Origin: Enhygromyxa salina
GTDB lineage: Bacteria > Myxococcota_A > Polyangia > Nannocystales > Nannocystaceae
NCBI RefSeq assembly: GCF_002994615.1
Contig: NZ_PVNK01000108.1
Span: 1 to 64,000, forward strand
DNA: 64,000 nucleotides
Reading direction: 5' to 3'
The position numbers were made by a program, and so were the translations under genes. The notes below the pieces were generated by a model. The model worked only from the letters and a program-made list of their open reading frames with translations, did no database searches and was not told the DNA's origin. The stretch's first letter is position 1; each line of letters opens with the position of its first letter. Positions 7,569-15,256 of this stretch are shown piece after piece.

Positions 7569-8781
7569 CTAGGAGCAATTGAGGCAGGTGCAGGTTGCAA
7601 GATCTGATGTGATTGTCAGATCGTAGTCGTCCCATTCAAAGTAGGCATCGACAATCTCGAATTGCGACGACGAAACTTCGAAAATTGCACTGTCACTATT
7701 GCCCATCTCGAATGAATAGATCTGCGATGACTGGGTAGGTGTTTCCCCATCCAAGGTCACGTCGAGGCCAAACATGGCCACCGCAATCTCCCCCTCGTCC
7801 GTGCTGCTGTCGAGTTGGCCGAACCCATGGTGCGCAAGCGACGCTTCCATGCCGCGGCCAACATAGCCACTGTCACTAAAACTGTCGGCTTCGATCTCGA
7901 GGCTGTCGATGCTGAACCAACACGACCCGCTCGTGCATGGGCTCTGCCGACTCAAGACTACTGTGCCCTCGAAGGTAGTGAAGTCGTTCCCGGCGAGTCC
8001 ATCGATCTCGATATCACCATCGATATCGCAGCCCAAGATCAACGGAGACGGGACCAGCGGCTCGTTCAGGCTGGTCGAACACGTTTGTTCCAGATCGTAG
8101 GGGTCGGTCTCTTCATCGAGAGTACAATCCAGTGTTAACCTTCCGCATGTCAGCGCCCCACTTTGCGCCTCGACCATGGGGGGCGTGGGCAACACGAACG
8201 GCTGTCCTGAGAGGCTCGCCTCTACGCAAGTGTCAAAGTTTACCTCGAGGTAGTCGATCCAGGTCTGGAGGCTGTCTTGAGTCCGGCCGATACATCCGGC
8301 GCCGCACAATGGTGGAGGATCCGAAGCAGCGTCGTCGTAGGCCTGCTCGAGCGTCGTAATCGCCTGCTTGCACGCGGCCCGAGCACAATCCGCCCCGCAC
8401 CCCCAAACGTGCCTCGGACACGGTGGCATCGCTTTCACAACATGCTCGGGCGTCTGGATCGGTTTCAGGGGGTTCGGGCGGAAACGGAAACGGACCAGCA
8501 ACTTGGGAATCAGTCTGCCAATCTCCCGACGCGGAGTAGTTACACGCGGCCGCATCCTCTGCTGCGCATGCGAGACTCTCACACACAAAGTACTCCAACT
8601 CGCCGCCGCCCTGGCCGACACACTGGAACAGCGTTGGATCAGCAGGTTCATATCCTCCGTCTGGCTCCCAACAGGCGGGATCTATTGGCGGATCGCCTGT
8701 CTCGGACCCCCCTGTCGCATCGCCGAGGGTGGGTTCGATGCCTTCAGCCACATCTTCATTGCTACAGGCGGTCGTCAGCAC
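7569..8781 (-). pseudogene. Lipoprotein gene split by a frameshift
   Basis: The 5' part (frame starting at 8781, MLTTACSNEDVAEGIEPTLG) encodes a lipobox, an acidic linker and a Cys-bearing module down to PDARACCESDA. The continuation lies in another frame and runs from about GCGADCARAACKQ to the end CTCLNCS at 7569. The switch falls roughly between 8385 and 8440. Joined, the product would be a Cys-rich secreted lipoprotein of about 400 residues with a C-terminal beta-rich domain of unknown function. Codons in this gene are distinctly less GC-rich than in the rest of the window. It lies 11 bp upstream of the metalloprotease gene. This may be a true pseudogene or a sequencing error. Confidence 0.6.
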
Positions 8782-8880
8782 GAACCCCAGAAGCAGGATG
8801 GATGGATGCGATTCTTATCATGGAGACTGAATACCAGACGGAGACACGTCCAGTCAACGCATTTCCGATCACGAGCAACG

Positions 8881-9027
8881 TCAAAAACCGTACCGTCGCT
8901 TGCGCAGCTCGACCAGGGTCTCTTTGAGCGACTCGGGCGTGTGGCGCTCGCGTCGTTCGTCGCCGTCGTGCTCCCCGAGCAGGACCTCGAGCGCGTGCTT
9001 GGCCTTGTCCCTCTCGGCCGCCGGCGG
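8881..9027 (-). pseudogene. 3' remnant of an unidentified gene
   Basis: A short frame, open for 48 codons up to the stop at 8881-8883, with strongly biased third positions. The product contains KAKHALEVLLGEHDGDERRE and ends ETLVELRKRRYGF. An in-frame TAA just upstream means only the C-terminal end of the gene survives. The family is not recognised. It sits between the frameshifted lipoprotein and transposase remnants. The sequence from 9028 to 9242 shows nothing clear. Confidence 0.4.
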
Positions 9028-9242
9028 TTAGGGCACATCAGCAGGGGTCGGGGGCTCCGAGGAGGAGCAAGGTGCCCTCGGGTGGTGGAGAGTGTGTTGT
9101 GGTGCAGGCGGGGGGCAGAGCGCCAAGAGACACTTCGCTGTGCGTGAAGTCACGCTCGGCGAGCCGTCGCTGGCGGTCGCTGGGGCTGTCGCTGCGCGAG
9201 CGCGCGAGTCCCCGTCACGCACAGGGCGAGTTGGTCGTGCCG

Positions 9243-9400
9243 TCAAGCGGCCAGGTCGAGCTCGAGCTGGCCAGGCAGAGCTGGCCGCGGACGTGGTGGC
9301 GGCCGCGGCCCGAGGCCGACGTTGGCGAGGACCCGCGCGACATCGTCTCGAGCTCGGGCCGGGAGGTCCAAAACACCGCACCCGCGGAGGCGGCGGGCCG
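9243..9400 (-). pseudogene. IS91-type transposase C-terminal remnant (minus strand)
   Basis: Read on the minus strand the frame gives RDDVARVLANVGLGPRPPPR followed by a Pro-rich stretch and the end GQLELDLAA with a stop at 9243-9245. This is the same C-terminal signature as the full IS91-type transposase at 11312 (ending GQLELKFAA). The upstream coding part is missing. It is a third, distinct member of the family in this region. Confidence 0.75.
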
Positions 9401-9472
9401 TGGGATCAAGTAGGCCGATCTGACCGCGATCAAGTCACCCGATCCTTGACACGACCGCGCCGCCGTCGAGGC

Positions 9473-9529
9473 ACGCCATGGGCGTGGTTGCTGCGGCGGG
9501 TGTTCGCCGTCGACCTCATGACCTGCCCA
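9473..9529 (+). pseudogene. IS91-type transposase remnant (plus strand)
   Basis: The plus-strand codons give TPWAWLLRRVFAVDLMTCP. This matches the PWAWLLQRVFAVDIMVCP segment that lies about 60 residues before the C-terminus of the full transposase at 11312-12823. It points opposite to the remnant at 9243-9400, so the two are either from separate insertions or from one inverted and deleted element. Confidence 0.7.
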
Positions 9530-9539
9530 ATACCAGCCG

Positions 9540-9712
9540 ATGTGGGTCACCCGGCGGAAAGGTGCCATGATGCAGGTGCGGCGACGTGAGGCGCGCAACG
9601 CGTCCCTCACGTTCGAGCCGGGCTAGACCGCGGATCTGCCAGCGGTCGGCCGCGAGGTCAAACTCGGGATGAGGCGCTGCCTTCTGCAGCCTCGACCCGA
9701 ACGGAGGAACAC
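9540..9712 (+). other. Non-coding left end of the IS110 element with hairpin (bridge-RNA candidate)
   Basis: This interval has no credible gene. It precedes an IS110-type transposase, and elements of this family carry a guide (bridge) RNA in a non-coding end. A strong stem is visible: ACGTGAGG at 9584-9591 pairs with CCTCACGT at 9605-9612. A weaker GCTGC..GCAGC pairing lies near 9675-9690. Whether this is a functional bridge RNA cannot be told from sequence alone. The exact left end of the element was not found. Confidence 0.35.
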
Positions 9713-10762
9713 GTGAGGTACCTTGGCATCGACGTCCACTCATCCGCAAGTGTCTGGTGTCTGCTCGACCAGTCAGGCGAACAGATCGACCGCGGACGCT
9801 CTCCCACGACCTACCCCGCCCTGTGCGAGCTCGCCTCGAGGCTCAGTAGGGACGACGAGCTCCTCGCTGGCCACGAGGTCGGTGGGCAGGTGTATCTCGT
9901 CCACGACGCGATCTCCGCCGCTGGCGTGACGATCCAGGCCTTCAACGCGAACCACCTGCGCATGATCGCCGCGTCACGCAAGAAGACCGACAAGCGCGAC
10001 GCGTACTGGATAGCGAAAGCGCTGCAGACGGGGATGACGCCGCACCCGGTCTATATCCCCAACGGCGAGGTCCGCGAGCTGCGCCGCTTGCTCGCTCGCC
10101 GTCGTATGGTCATGCGCGATCGCAAGCGCTGGCAGTACCGTGCTCGGGCGATCTTGCGGTCGTACGGAGTCCGGGTCAGCCCCGGCAATAGCAAGATCAG
10201 GAAGAAGATCGACGAGATCCTCGAGCACCCCGACGGTGCGGACACCGACCTTCTCGACAGCCTCGGGCTCTGCGAGCGCGCGATCTCCTTGTTCAACGAG
10301 GAATGTGCGGACATTGACAAGAAGATCAGCATACGAACCGGTGCTATCGATGTCGTCCAACGGTTGCGGACAATCCCCGGTGTCGGCGATCTCGTTTCCG
10401 CAAACATCTATGCGGCAATCGGAGAGATCAACCGATTTTCCAATGCACGTAAGCTGGCTTCCTACGCTGGCCTCGTGCCGACAGTCAGTCAAACAGGTGG
10501 CCCGGCCAGGATTGGCCATATCACGAAGGAGGGCTCGAGCGAGTTGCGGGCGATCATGGTCCAGGCTGCCCACATCGCCTCACGGCCGAGGACGAAGAAC
10601 GCCGACGAACTGCGCGCCTACCTCGAGCGGATCCGGGGCAGCCGTGGCCGGAAGAAGATCGCGCTGACCGCCCTGGCGCGCTACATGCTGAACATCGCGT
10701 TTCACATCTGGCGCGACGGCACCGAGTACGACCCCAAGCGAATGAGGTGCAACACCAACTGA
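9713..10762 (+). CDS. IS110-family transposase (DEDD)
   Basis: A 349-residue protein with the IS110 layout. The N-terminal RuvC-like DEDD domain shows GIDVHSS (D7), GHEVGG (E55) and KTDKRDA (D93, D96). A helix-hairpin-helix-like IPGVGDLVS lies at about 221-229. The C-terminal Tnp domain contains AGLVPTVSQTGGPARIGHIT then KEG (about 252-274). The GTG start at 9713 has GGAGG nine bases upstream. In IS110 relatives as I know them, the position of T261 in SQTGG is the catalytic Ser of a QSG or SSG motif, so this copy may be impaired or unusual. It sits among IS91 remnants between the two duplicated blocks. Confidence 0.9.
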   Translation: MRYLGIDVHSSASVWCLLDQSGEQIDRGRSPTTYPALCELASRLSRDDELLAGHEVGGQVYLVHDAISAAGVTIQAFNANHLRMIAASRKKTDKRDAYWIAKALQTGMTPHPVYIPNGEVRELRRLLARRRMVMRDRKRWQYRARAILRSYGVRVSPGNSKIRKKIDEILEHPDGADTDLLDSLGLCERAISLFNEECADIDKKISIRTGAIDVVQRLRTIPGVGDLVSANIYAAIGEINRFSNARKLASYAGLVPTVSQTGGPARIGHITKEGSSELRAIMVQAAHIASRPRTKNADELRAYLERIRGSRGRKKIALTALARYMLNIAFHIWRDGTEYDPKRMRCNTN

Positions 10763-11311
10763 GTTTCAATCAAGGCCGCCGCCGATCAGCGAAGTCAGTT
10801 TGGGTCAGGCCGTGGATGTCCTGGGCTCTCACCTCGGTGGGAGTACACCCCCGGAAAGTACACCCCCGGAAAGGTTGGCCGACCCACTTTTTCGCATGGC
10901 AACTTGTGACCGGGCCTCGAGCTCGAGCACGTATGGAAGGATGGTGACTCCTGATTTTGCGGCACCGATCGTCTCGATATCGAGGCGCGGGCTTCGCCGT
11001 GCCTGGAGTCGAAGGCTGCGACTGACCACTCCCGATCAGCAACGAATTCACCTTGAGAGGCATCATGGAAGGACTTCCGAACGGTGGTCTGGCAGCGAGA
11101 GACGCCGGTCTGGATGGCGAGAAACACGCATCGATGCCGGGCGGGCGGGGTCTCGGGCAAGTGTCCGGGTCCGGGTCCGGCGAGCGACCCCCCTTGGGTG
11201 ATGGCCATCAGCGACTTCGGCGATCTCCATGAGTGACCTCGCGCCGGGCCTGGTCGAGCTCACCCTTCGAGACACGGCGACGCCATCGCAACCTGTTTGG
11301 GGTCGCGTCGC
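10763..11311. other. Non-coding stretch between IS110 and IS91 transposases
   Basis: No gene is convincing here. The only clear structure is a perfect tandem pair of GTACACCCCCGGAAA at 10843-10857 and 10858-10872. The part nearest 11311 lies downstream of the 3' end of the IS91-type transposase (minus strand). In that family this is where the replication origin end (oriIS) would be expected, but I could not define it. Confidence 0.5.
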
Positions 11312-12823
11312 TCAGGCGGCGAACTTTAGCTCGAGCTGGCCGGGAAGCGGCGGCCTGGGTGGCGGTGGTGGCCTCGGCCCGAGCCCAACGGTGGCGAGGA
11401 CTCGCGCGATCGTGTCGCGCTCGTTGGCGCTCTCGACCAGCTTCAGCGACCCGCGACAACCCGGGCAGACCATGATGTCGACCGCAAACACTCGCTGCAG
11501 CAGCCAGGCCCAAGGGTGACGGCTCGGAGGCTTCGTGCCGGGCTCGAACTCGGTCGCTTCGCCATCGAACAACAGCTTCAGCTGCGTGGGCTCGGCCGGC
11601 TCGGGGGCGGGGCCCGGGACAACCTCGCTGCGCAGCTTGGCGTGAGCCGCGAGCACGCCGTGGTAACGCAACATGTGGAAGCGCGGCGGTGGGATCAGGG
11701 CGACGAGCCGCGCGATGAAGTCGAGCGATTCGAGGACCACCGCATGTGTGCCATCTTTCCAAGCACGCTTGAACCTGTACAAGAGACGCAGACGGTCGGG
11801 CGCGAGCTCGAGCCGATCCTGTGCGACGGGCGGCCGGGCGACGTACCTGCACAAGCGCTCGAGCCGGCGACGATCTCGACCATCGATCGCTGGGCCCGCA
11901 TGCACGTTGACGCCGCCGACGTCGGCGAGCGCCTCACCAGGTGCAGGGACCTCGCAGACCGGATGCACGAGCTTGCGAGTCCGCTGGCCTGCCGCGGCAC
12001 CCAGCAGCTGGCGGTCACTGACCGAAGCGCCGTAGCAAGCGGCGAGCGCCGGCTGCTCGAGCGCGAGCTCGTCGGTGGTGTCGTCGAGGTCGTCGAGCGA
12101 ACGACCATGGCGCTCGCACACGCGGACCAGTCGCTCGTGAGTCCAGCGGGCGACATCGGCGACTTGCTCGGGGCTGGGAGCGTAGAGGGCGTGAAAACGT
12201 GGCAAGCCTGCGTCATCGCGGACGTACACGCCATCGAGCGCGAGCGTATGGAAGTGGACGTTGAGGCGGAGCGAGGAGTCGGCCCGCTGGACGAAGGTGA
12301 GCGCGCCGATCTGCGCGTCGTCGACCGAGCGTAATCCCAGTTCGAGCTTCGCTCGGCGACGAAGCGAGCGTCGCAGCGCACCGATGAACGCCGCGAGTAC
12401 GTCGGCGCAGAGCCGACGATCGTAGCCCATCGCGTAGCGCAACCGCCATGGCAACGAGCAGACCCACTGCCTGACCGGGACCTCGGGCAACACCTCGTCG
12501 ACGAGATGCGCGGCGATGTCTGACATGCGCCGGCCGAGGCATGACGGACAAAATCCGCGACGCTTGCAGGAAAACCCCACGACCGTCGAGGAGCCGCATC
12601 GACGGCAAGCGAAGTGCGCGAGGCCGTGCTCGAGGATACCGCAACGCAGGTACGCCTCGAACTCGTCGACGATGAACTCGGGCAAACCACCGGCTTGCTC
12701 GGCGCGCTCGCGAAAGCTCGCCCAATGCTGCGCGACGACTTGGTAGAGCAGGGTCTGCTCCGGTTGACGGCGCTCGTAGCCGTCTCGGCGTCGCGCCGAG
12801 CATGCCGCGGGGCCGGATCCCAC
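11312..12823 (-). CDS. IS91-family transposase (HUH/Y1 rolling-circle type)
   Basis: A 503-residue protein, complete by family standards. An N-terminal zinc-binding region has C73-x2-C76 and C92-x2-C95 (CRRC..CPSC). The HUH motif is in RLNVHFHTLALDG (H190, H192). A candidate catalytic Tyr is Y327 in ERLCRYVARPP. The C-terminal part contains PWAWLLQRVFAVDIMVCPGC and ends LPGQLELKFAA. The GTG at 12823 is taken as the start. IS91 elements move by one-ended rolling-circle replication and can mobilise DNA next to them, which fits its place between two copies of a 1.2-kb block. Fragments of related members lie at 6079-6263, 9243-9400 and 9473-9529. Confidence 0.9.
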   Translation of the reverse strand: MGSGPAACSARRRDGYERRQPEQTLLYQVVAQHWASFRERAEQAGGLPEFIVDEFEAYLRCGILEHGLAHFACRRCGSSTVVGFSCKRRGFCPSCLGRRMSDIAAHLVDEVLPEVPVRQWVCSLPWRLRYAMGYDRRLCADVLAAFIGALRRSLRRRAKLELGLRSVDDAQIGALTFVQRADSSLRLNVHFHTLALDGVYVRDDAGLPRFHALYAPSPEQVADVARWTHERLVRVCERHGRSLDDLDDTTDELALEQPALAACYGASVSDRQLLGAAAGQRTRKLVHPVCEVPAPGEALADVGGVNVHAGPAIDGRDRRRLERLCRYVARPPVAQDRLELAPDRLRLLYRFKRAWKDGTHAVVLESLDFIARLVALIPPPRFHMLRYHGVLAAHAKLRSEVVPGPAPEPAEPTQLKLLFDGEATEFEPGTKPPSRHPWAWLLQRVFAVDIMVCPGCRGSLKLVESANERDTIARVLATVGLGPRPPPPPRPPLPGQLELKFAA

Positions 12824-12982
12824 GACGAGCTACTCGGCCGTCGCGGTCTCGCGTTGCAGCGCTCATGCGTGAGTCAGCAAGGTGGCCGAGAACCGGGCCA
12901 CTTCCGGCGTGCACACACCGAGCGGTGCGTGTTCAGCTTCGAGTCGGCCCCAAGGGGCCTCCGGTCGTGGGAGCAAAAGCGG
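12824..12982. other. Junction between IS91 transposase and duplicated block
   Basis: These 159 bp upstream of the transposase start contain no gene. They probably hold the element's other end (terIS). They run straight into the duplicated block, whose homology with 4866 begins at 12983. No target-site duplication is visible, as expected for IS91-type elements. Confidence 0.5.
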
Positions 12983-13209
12983 GCCTCTACCTGATCTCCA
13001 ACAAGGAATTCCCCAAGAAGAAGGAGTCGGTGTATCTCGTGGGCGCGTCCAACCTGTTGGGCGGCGCGGTCATGGTCGGGGCGCTGTTTTCGGAGTTCCT
13101 CCTGCGAGTGAGCCCCAAGTGGCCGCTGGTCTACATCGCCGCTGCGATCGTGATCTTCTCGGCCCTGAACCTCTACCGGCTCAGGGGGACGCAGGCGCTG
13201 GCCTCGTAG
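12983..13209 (+). pseudogene. 5'-truncated DoxX-like gene
   Basis: The last 75 codons of the DoxX-like gene (LYLISNKEFPKK to GTQALAS). It lacks the first two membrane helices and the native start. The frame happens to stay open leftward into transposon-flanking sequence (to 12802), but that extension has no homology to the intact gene at 4670-5092. It is a by-product of the duplication. Confidence 0.85.
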
Positions 13210-13322
13210 GCCCGCTCGGTCAAGGCCGCGGCGGTCCCTTCGGTCCGAAGCTCCGCCACCTTGCCCGTTCCGGGGTTGTCTGACGGTGACCGCATCTGCT
13301 CATATTCGACGGTCAATGGGTG

Positions 13323-13488
13323 CTAGCAGCCCGGGGTGCAATCCCTCGCGCCGCCTCGCTTGGCCTCTTCGCCGAGGGCTTTGTCGCCAAAACTTGCAGT
13401 ACGCCCGGTACAGCGGCGTTTTGGCTTCGCGCCCTCGGCGAAGGTTCCGGCGCGAGGCGACACGATGCATTGCACCCCGGGCTGCTAG
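13323..13488. repeat. MITE-like palindromic element, copy D
   Basis: A complete 166-bp copy inside the second duplicated block, nearly identical to copy C at 5206. The 20-bp ends are perfect inverted repeats. It lies 275 bp upstream of the ATP-grasp start. The sequence between them includes an AT-rich stretch (about 13565-13640) that is the best place for the promoter of the RiPP operon. Confidence 0.9.
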
Positions 13489-13762
13489 GGGGTCATGCCT
13501 TGCGCGACAGTCTACCGCTCACCCACCCGTTGGTCGGGGCGGGCCCTCGCCCCGCCCAATATCGAGTAATGTCAGGTTGTAGATAAATTTAATCGGTAGC
13601 TCGTTTGCGTCTTGAAGATTCGCCGGTATTTTTTCTCGGCGATGATGCGGCGCGGGGGGCTCGCCGAACATGTGGTTTCACCCGCAAGCGACATCGCCAA
13701 GATCAACCTCGACCACGGTCGGGGCCCCAGTCCGCGAGTTGGCTCCGAGCGGTAGAGATTGC

Positions 13763-14890
13763 ATGAAGGTCCTCATTCCCACCCAGAGTCACGATGTTCA
13801 CGCCAAAGCCGTCGCATCGGCCCTCGCAACAAAGGGCCACGAAGCGGTGCTTTGGTACGCCAGCGACCTGCCGACCCAGCAGACCCTGTCGTTGAGCTAC
13901 AAGGGATCCAGCGAAGCGCAGCTCGAGCTTCAGGGGGTCGACATCAACCACCACGGCGCCTTTGATGTGGTCTGGCTGCGGCGCCCGGCCAGCCCCGTGC
14001 TCCCGAGCACCATGCACCCCGGCGACCACACCTTCGCGGTCCAGGAGTGGCGAAGCGTGCTCGAAGGGGTCTGGGATACATTGTCCAGGACCGGATTTTG
14101 GATCAACCCACGCAGCGCGGCACGCCGCGCGGAGTCCAAGCCAGCCCAGCTCGCCGCGGCCCGCCGCGTCGGCCTTGACGTCCCCCCGACGCTGCTGAGC
14201 AACGATCCCCAGCGGATCCGCTCATTCATCCGCGCCAACGAGCCAACCCAGACGATCTACAAGCCCTTTGCGACCTCCCAGTGGGACCTTGGCGACGGGG
14301 CCGCGGCCTACCTGTTCACCGCGGTCGTCGATGAGGACGCGCTCCCATCCGACGAGATCCTGCGTCTGACGCCCGGGATCTTTCAACCCCGGCTCGCCAA
14401 GGATCACGAGCTCCGGGTCACCTTCATGGGCGACCACGTGTTTGTCGCCAAGATCGGCTCGCAGGCCGTCGACGGCGCCGAGGTGGATTGGCGGATCAAG
14501 ACACGGTCCGTGGCTACCGAGGTCGGCGTGTTGCCTGCCGGGGTCGAGGCCGCCTGTCGCGCCCTCATGCGCACATTCGGGCTGGTCTTCGCCTGCTTCG
14601 ACTTCATCGTGACCCCGGAGAACAACCACGTCTTTCTCGAGGTCAACCAGATGGGGCAGTTCCTATGGTTGGAGGAGTTGGCCCCGGAGATGCCGCTGCT
14701 GGACGCGTTTTGCGAGCTCTTGATCCAGGGCCGTCCGGACTTCCAGTGGCGAGCACCCCGGCCAAATGAAGGGCTGCGATTCAAGGACTTCTGCGACGAG
14801 GCCGTCCACACCGCCATCGACGAACGACACGTCGATCGGCCCCACGTTTTCCTGCTCCCGGACGAGCCCCGCGGTGACGCAGCTGCCTAG
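13763..14890 (+). CDS. MvdD-type ATP-grasp peptide ligase (graspetide maturase)
   Basis: A 375-residue protein of the MvdC/MvdD ATP-grasp group, which installs ester or amide side-chain links between Ser/Thr/Lys and Asp/Glu of a ribosomal peptide. The N-terminal pre-grasp part contains FDVVWLRRPASP (about 67-78) and INPRSAARRAESKPAQL (114-130). The ATP-grasp core shows YKP (166-168), FQPRLAKDHELRV (207-219), FDFIV (279-283) and FLEVNQMGQFLWLEE (291-305), giving the usual D280, E293 and N295 metal/nucleotide residues. The ATG at 13763 is preferred to the upstream ATG at 13670 because family members begin with the MKVLI strand. The precursor gene follows 131 bp downstream. A truncated duplicate lies at 5646. 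Confidence 0.9.
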   Translation: MKVLIPTQSHDVHAKAVASALATKGHEAVLWYASDLPTQQTLSLSYKGSSEAQLELQGVDINHHGAFDVVWLRRPASPVLPSTMHPGDHTFAVQEWRSVLEGVWDTLSRTGFWINPRSAARRAESKPAQLAAARRVGLDVPPTLLSNDPQRIRSFIRANEPTQTIYKPFATSQWDLGDGAAAYLFTAVVDEDALPSDEILRLTPGIFQPRLAKDHELRVTFMGDHVFVAKIGSQAVDGAEVDWRIKTRSVATEVGVLPAGVEAACRALMRTFGLVFACFDFIVTPENNHVFLEVNQMGQFLWLEELAPEMPLLDAFCELLIQGRPDFQWRAPRPNEGLRFKDFCDEAVHTAIDERHVDRPHVFLLPDEPRGDAAA

Positions 14891-14902
14891 CCTAGCCCTA
14901 AA

Positions 14903-14987
14903 TCGAGCGCTGCGCGCTCGACTCAGCCCTTCTCGTCTTTAGGCATGGCAGCGCCTCTTCAACGAGTTTCACGGGGTGTCCCGTGAA
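14903..14987. promoter_or_regulatory. Two hairpins between ligase and precursor genes
   Basis: TCGAGCGC-TGC-GCGCTCGA (14903-14921) is a perfect 8-bp stem just after the ligase stop and could end or slow transcription. TTCACGGG-GTGT-CCCGTGAA (14968-14987) is a second perfect 8-bp inverted repeat about 35 bp before the precursor start. The second could be an operator for independent control of the precursor or an mRNA-stabilising 5' hairpin. A Shine-Dalgarno-like AGGAAG follows at about 15008. Confidence 0.5.
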
Positions 14988-15021
14988 TGACGTGAACACG
15001 TAACGATAGGAAGAAACAACC

Positions 15022-15177
15022 ATGCAAAAGCCCAACAAGAACAAAGACAACAGCAATCGCATCCTCGGTCGCCGCCTGGCCAAGGAGCTGTCCTCGGACG
15101 AGCTTCACTCGATCACGGGCGGCACGACCAGCTGCAGCTGTGGCGGCGCCGACGACTGCGATCAACAGCAGCAGTAG
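15022..15177 (+). CDS. RiPP precursor peptide with double-glycine leader (graspetide-like)
   Basis: A 51-residue peptide. The leader (34 residues) is charged and ends RRLAKELSSDELHSITGG, a textbook double-glycine site for C39 peptidases. The expected core is TTSCSCGGADDCDQQQQ: two Thr and two Ser as hydroxyl donors, three Asp as acceptors arranged TT-x7-DD, three Cys and a terminal run of four Gln. AGGAAG about 8 bases before the ATG serves as ribosome binding site. It lies between an ATP-grasp ligase and a C39-peptidase ABC transporter, the expected enzyme and exporter. The spacing between donors and acceptors resembles the TTxxxxEE units of plesiocystin-type graspetides but is longer and uses Asp. 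The product structure and activity are unknown. Confidence 0.88.
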   Translation: MQKPNKNKDNSNRILGRRLAKELSSDELHSITGGTTSCSCGGADDCDQQQQ

Positions 15178-15186
15178 GCCTCGTGT

Positions 15187-15227
15187 GGCCAGGCGGGGCC
15201 TCCGGGCGCTGCCTGGCCGCTTTTTTT
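15187..15227 (+). terminator. Intrinsic terminator/attenuator after the precursor gene
   Basis: GGCCAGGC (15187-15194) pairs with GCCTGGCC (15211-15218) around a GC-rich loop. Two bases later there are seven T (15221-15227). It lies 9 bp after the precursor stop and 30 bp before the GAF-HlyD start. It should let the short precursor mRNA accumulate well above the export genes, with partial read-through feeding the operon. Confidence 0.8.
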
Positions 15228-15256
15228 GGCGTCCCCTCGACCCCCGCTGCCCCGCG

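Larger units (their letters stand above)
12983..14195. repeat. Segmental duplication, copy 2 (pairs with 4866-6078)
   Basis: The second copy of the 1,213-bp block. Its left edge cuts the DoxX-like gene. Its right side continues without a break into the rest of the ATP-grasp gene, so this side is the original context on the right and copy 1 is the original context on the left. Homologous recombination between the two copies would remove 8,117 bp and restore TetR - DoxX - MITE - ATP-grasp - precursor. Confidence 0.9.

Noticed and set aside
11064-11232. Small plus-strand frame starting MEGLPNGG between the two transposases
   Set aside because: No ribosome binding site, a Gly/Ser repeat from a GTCCGG run, and position in transposon end DNA. 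Considered as a peptide gene but not supported.
12802-13209. Extended frame joining transposon flank to DoxX-like tail
   Set aside because: Only the part from 12983 is homologous to the intact gene. The N-terminal extension is an accident of the junction.
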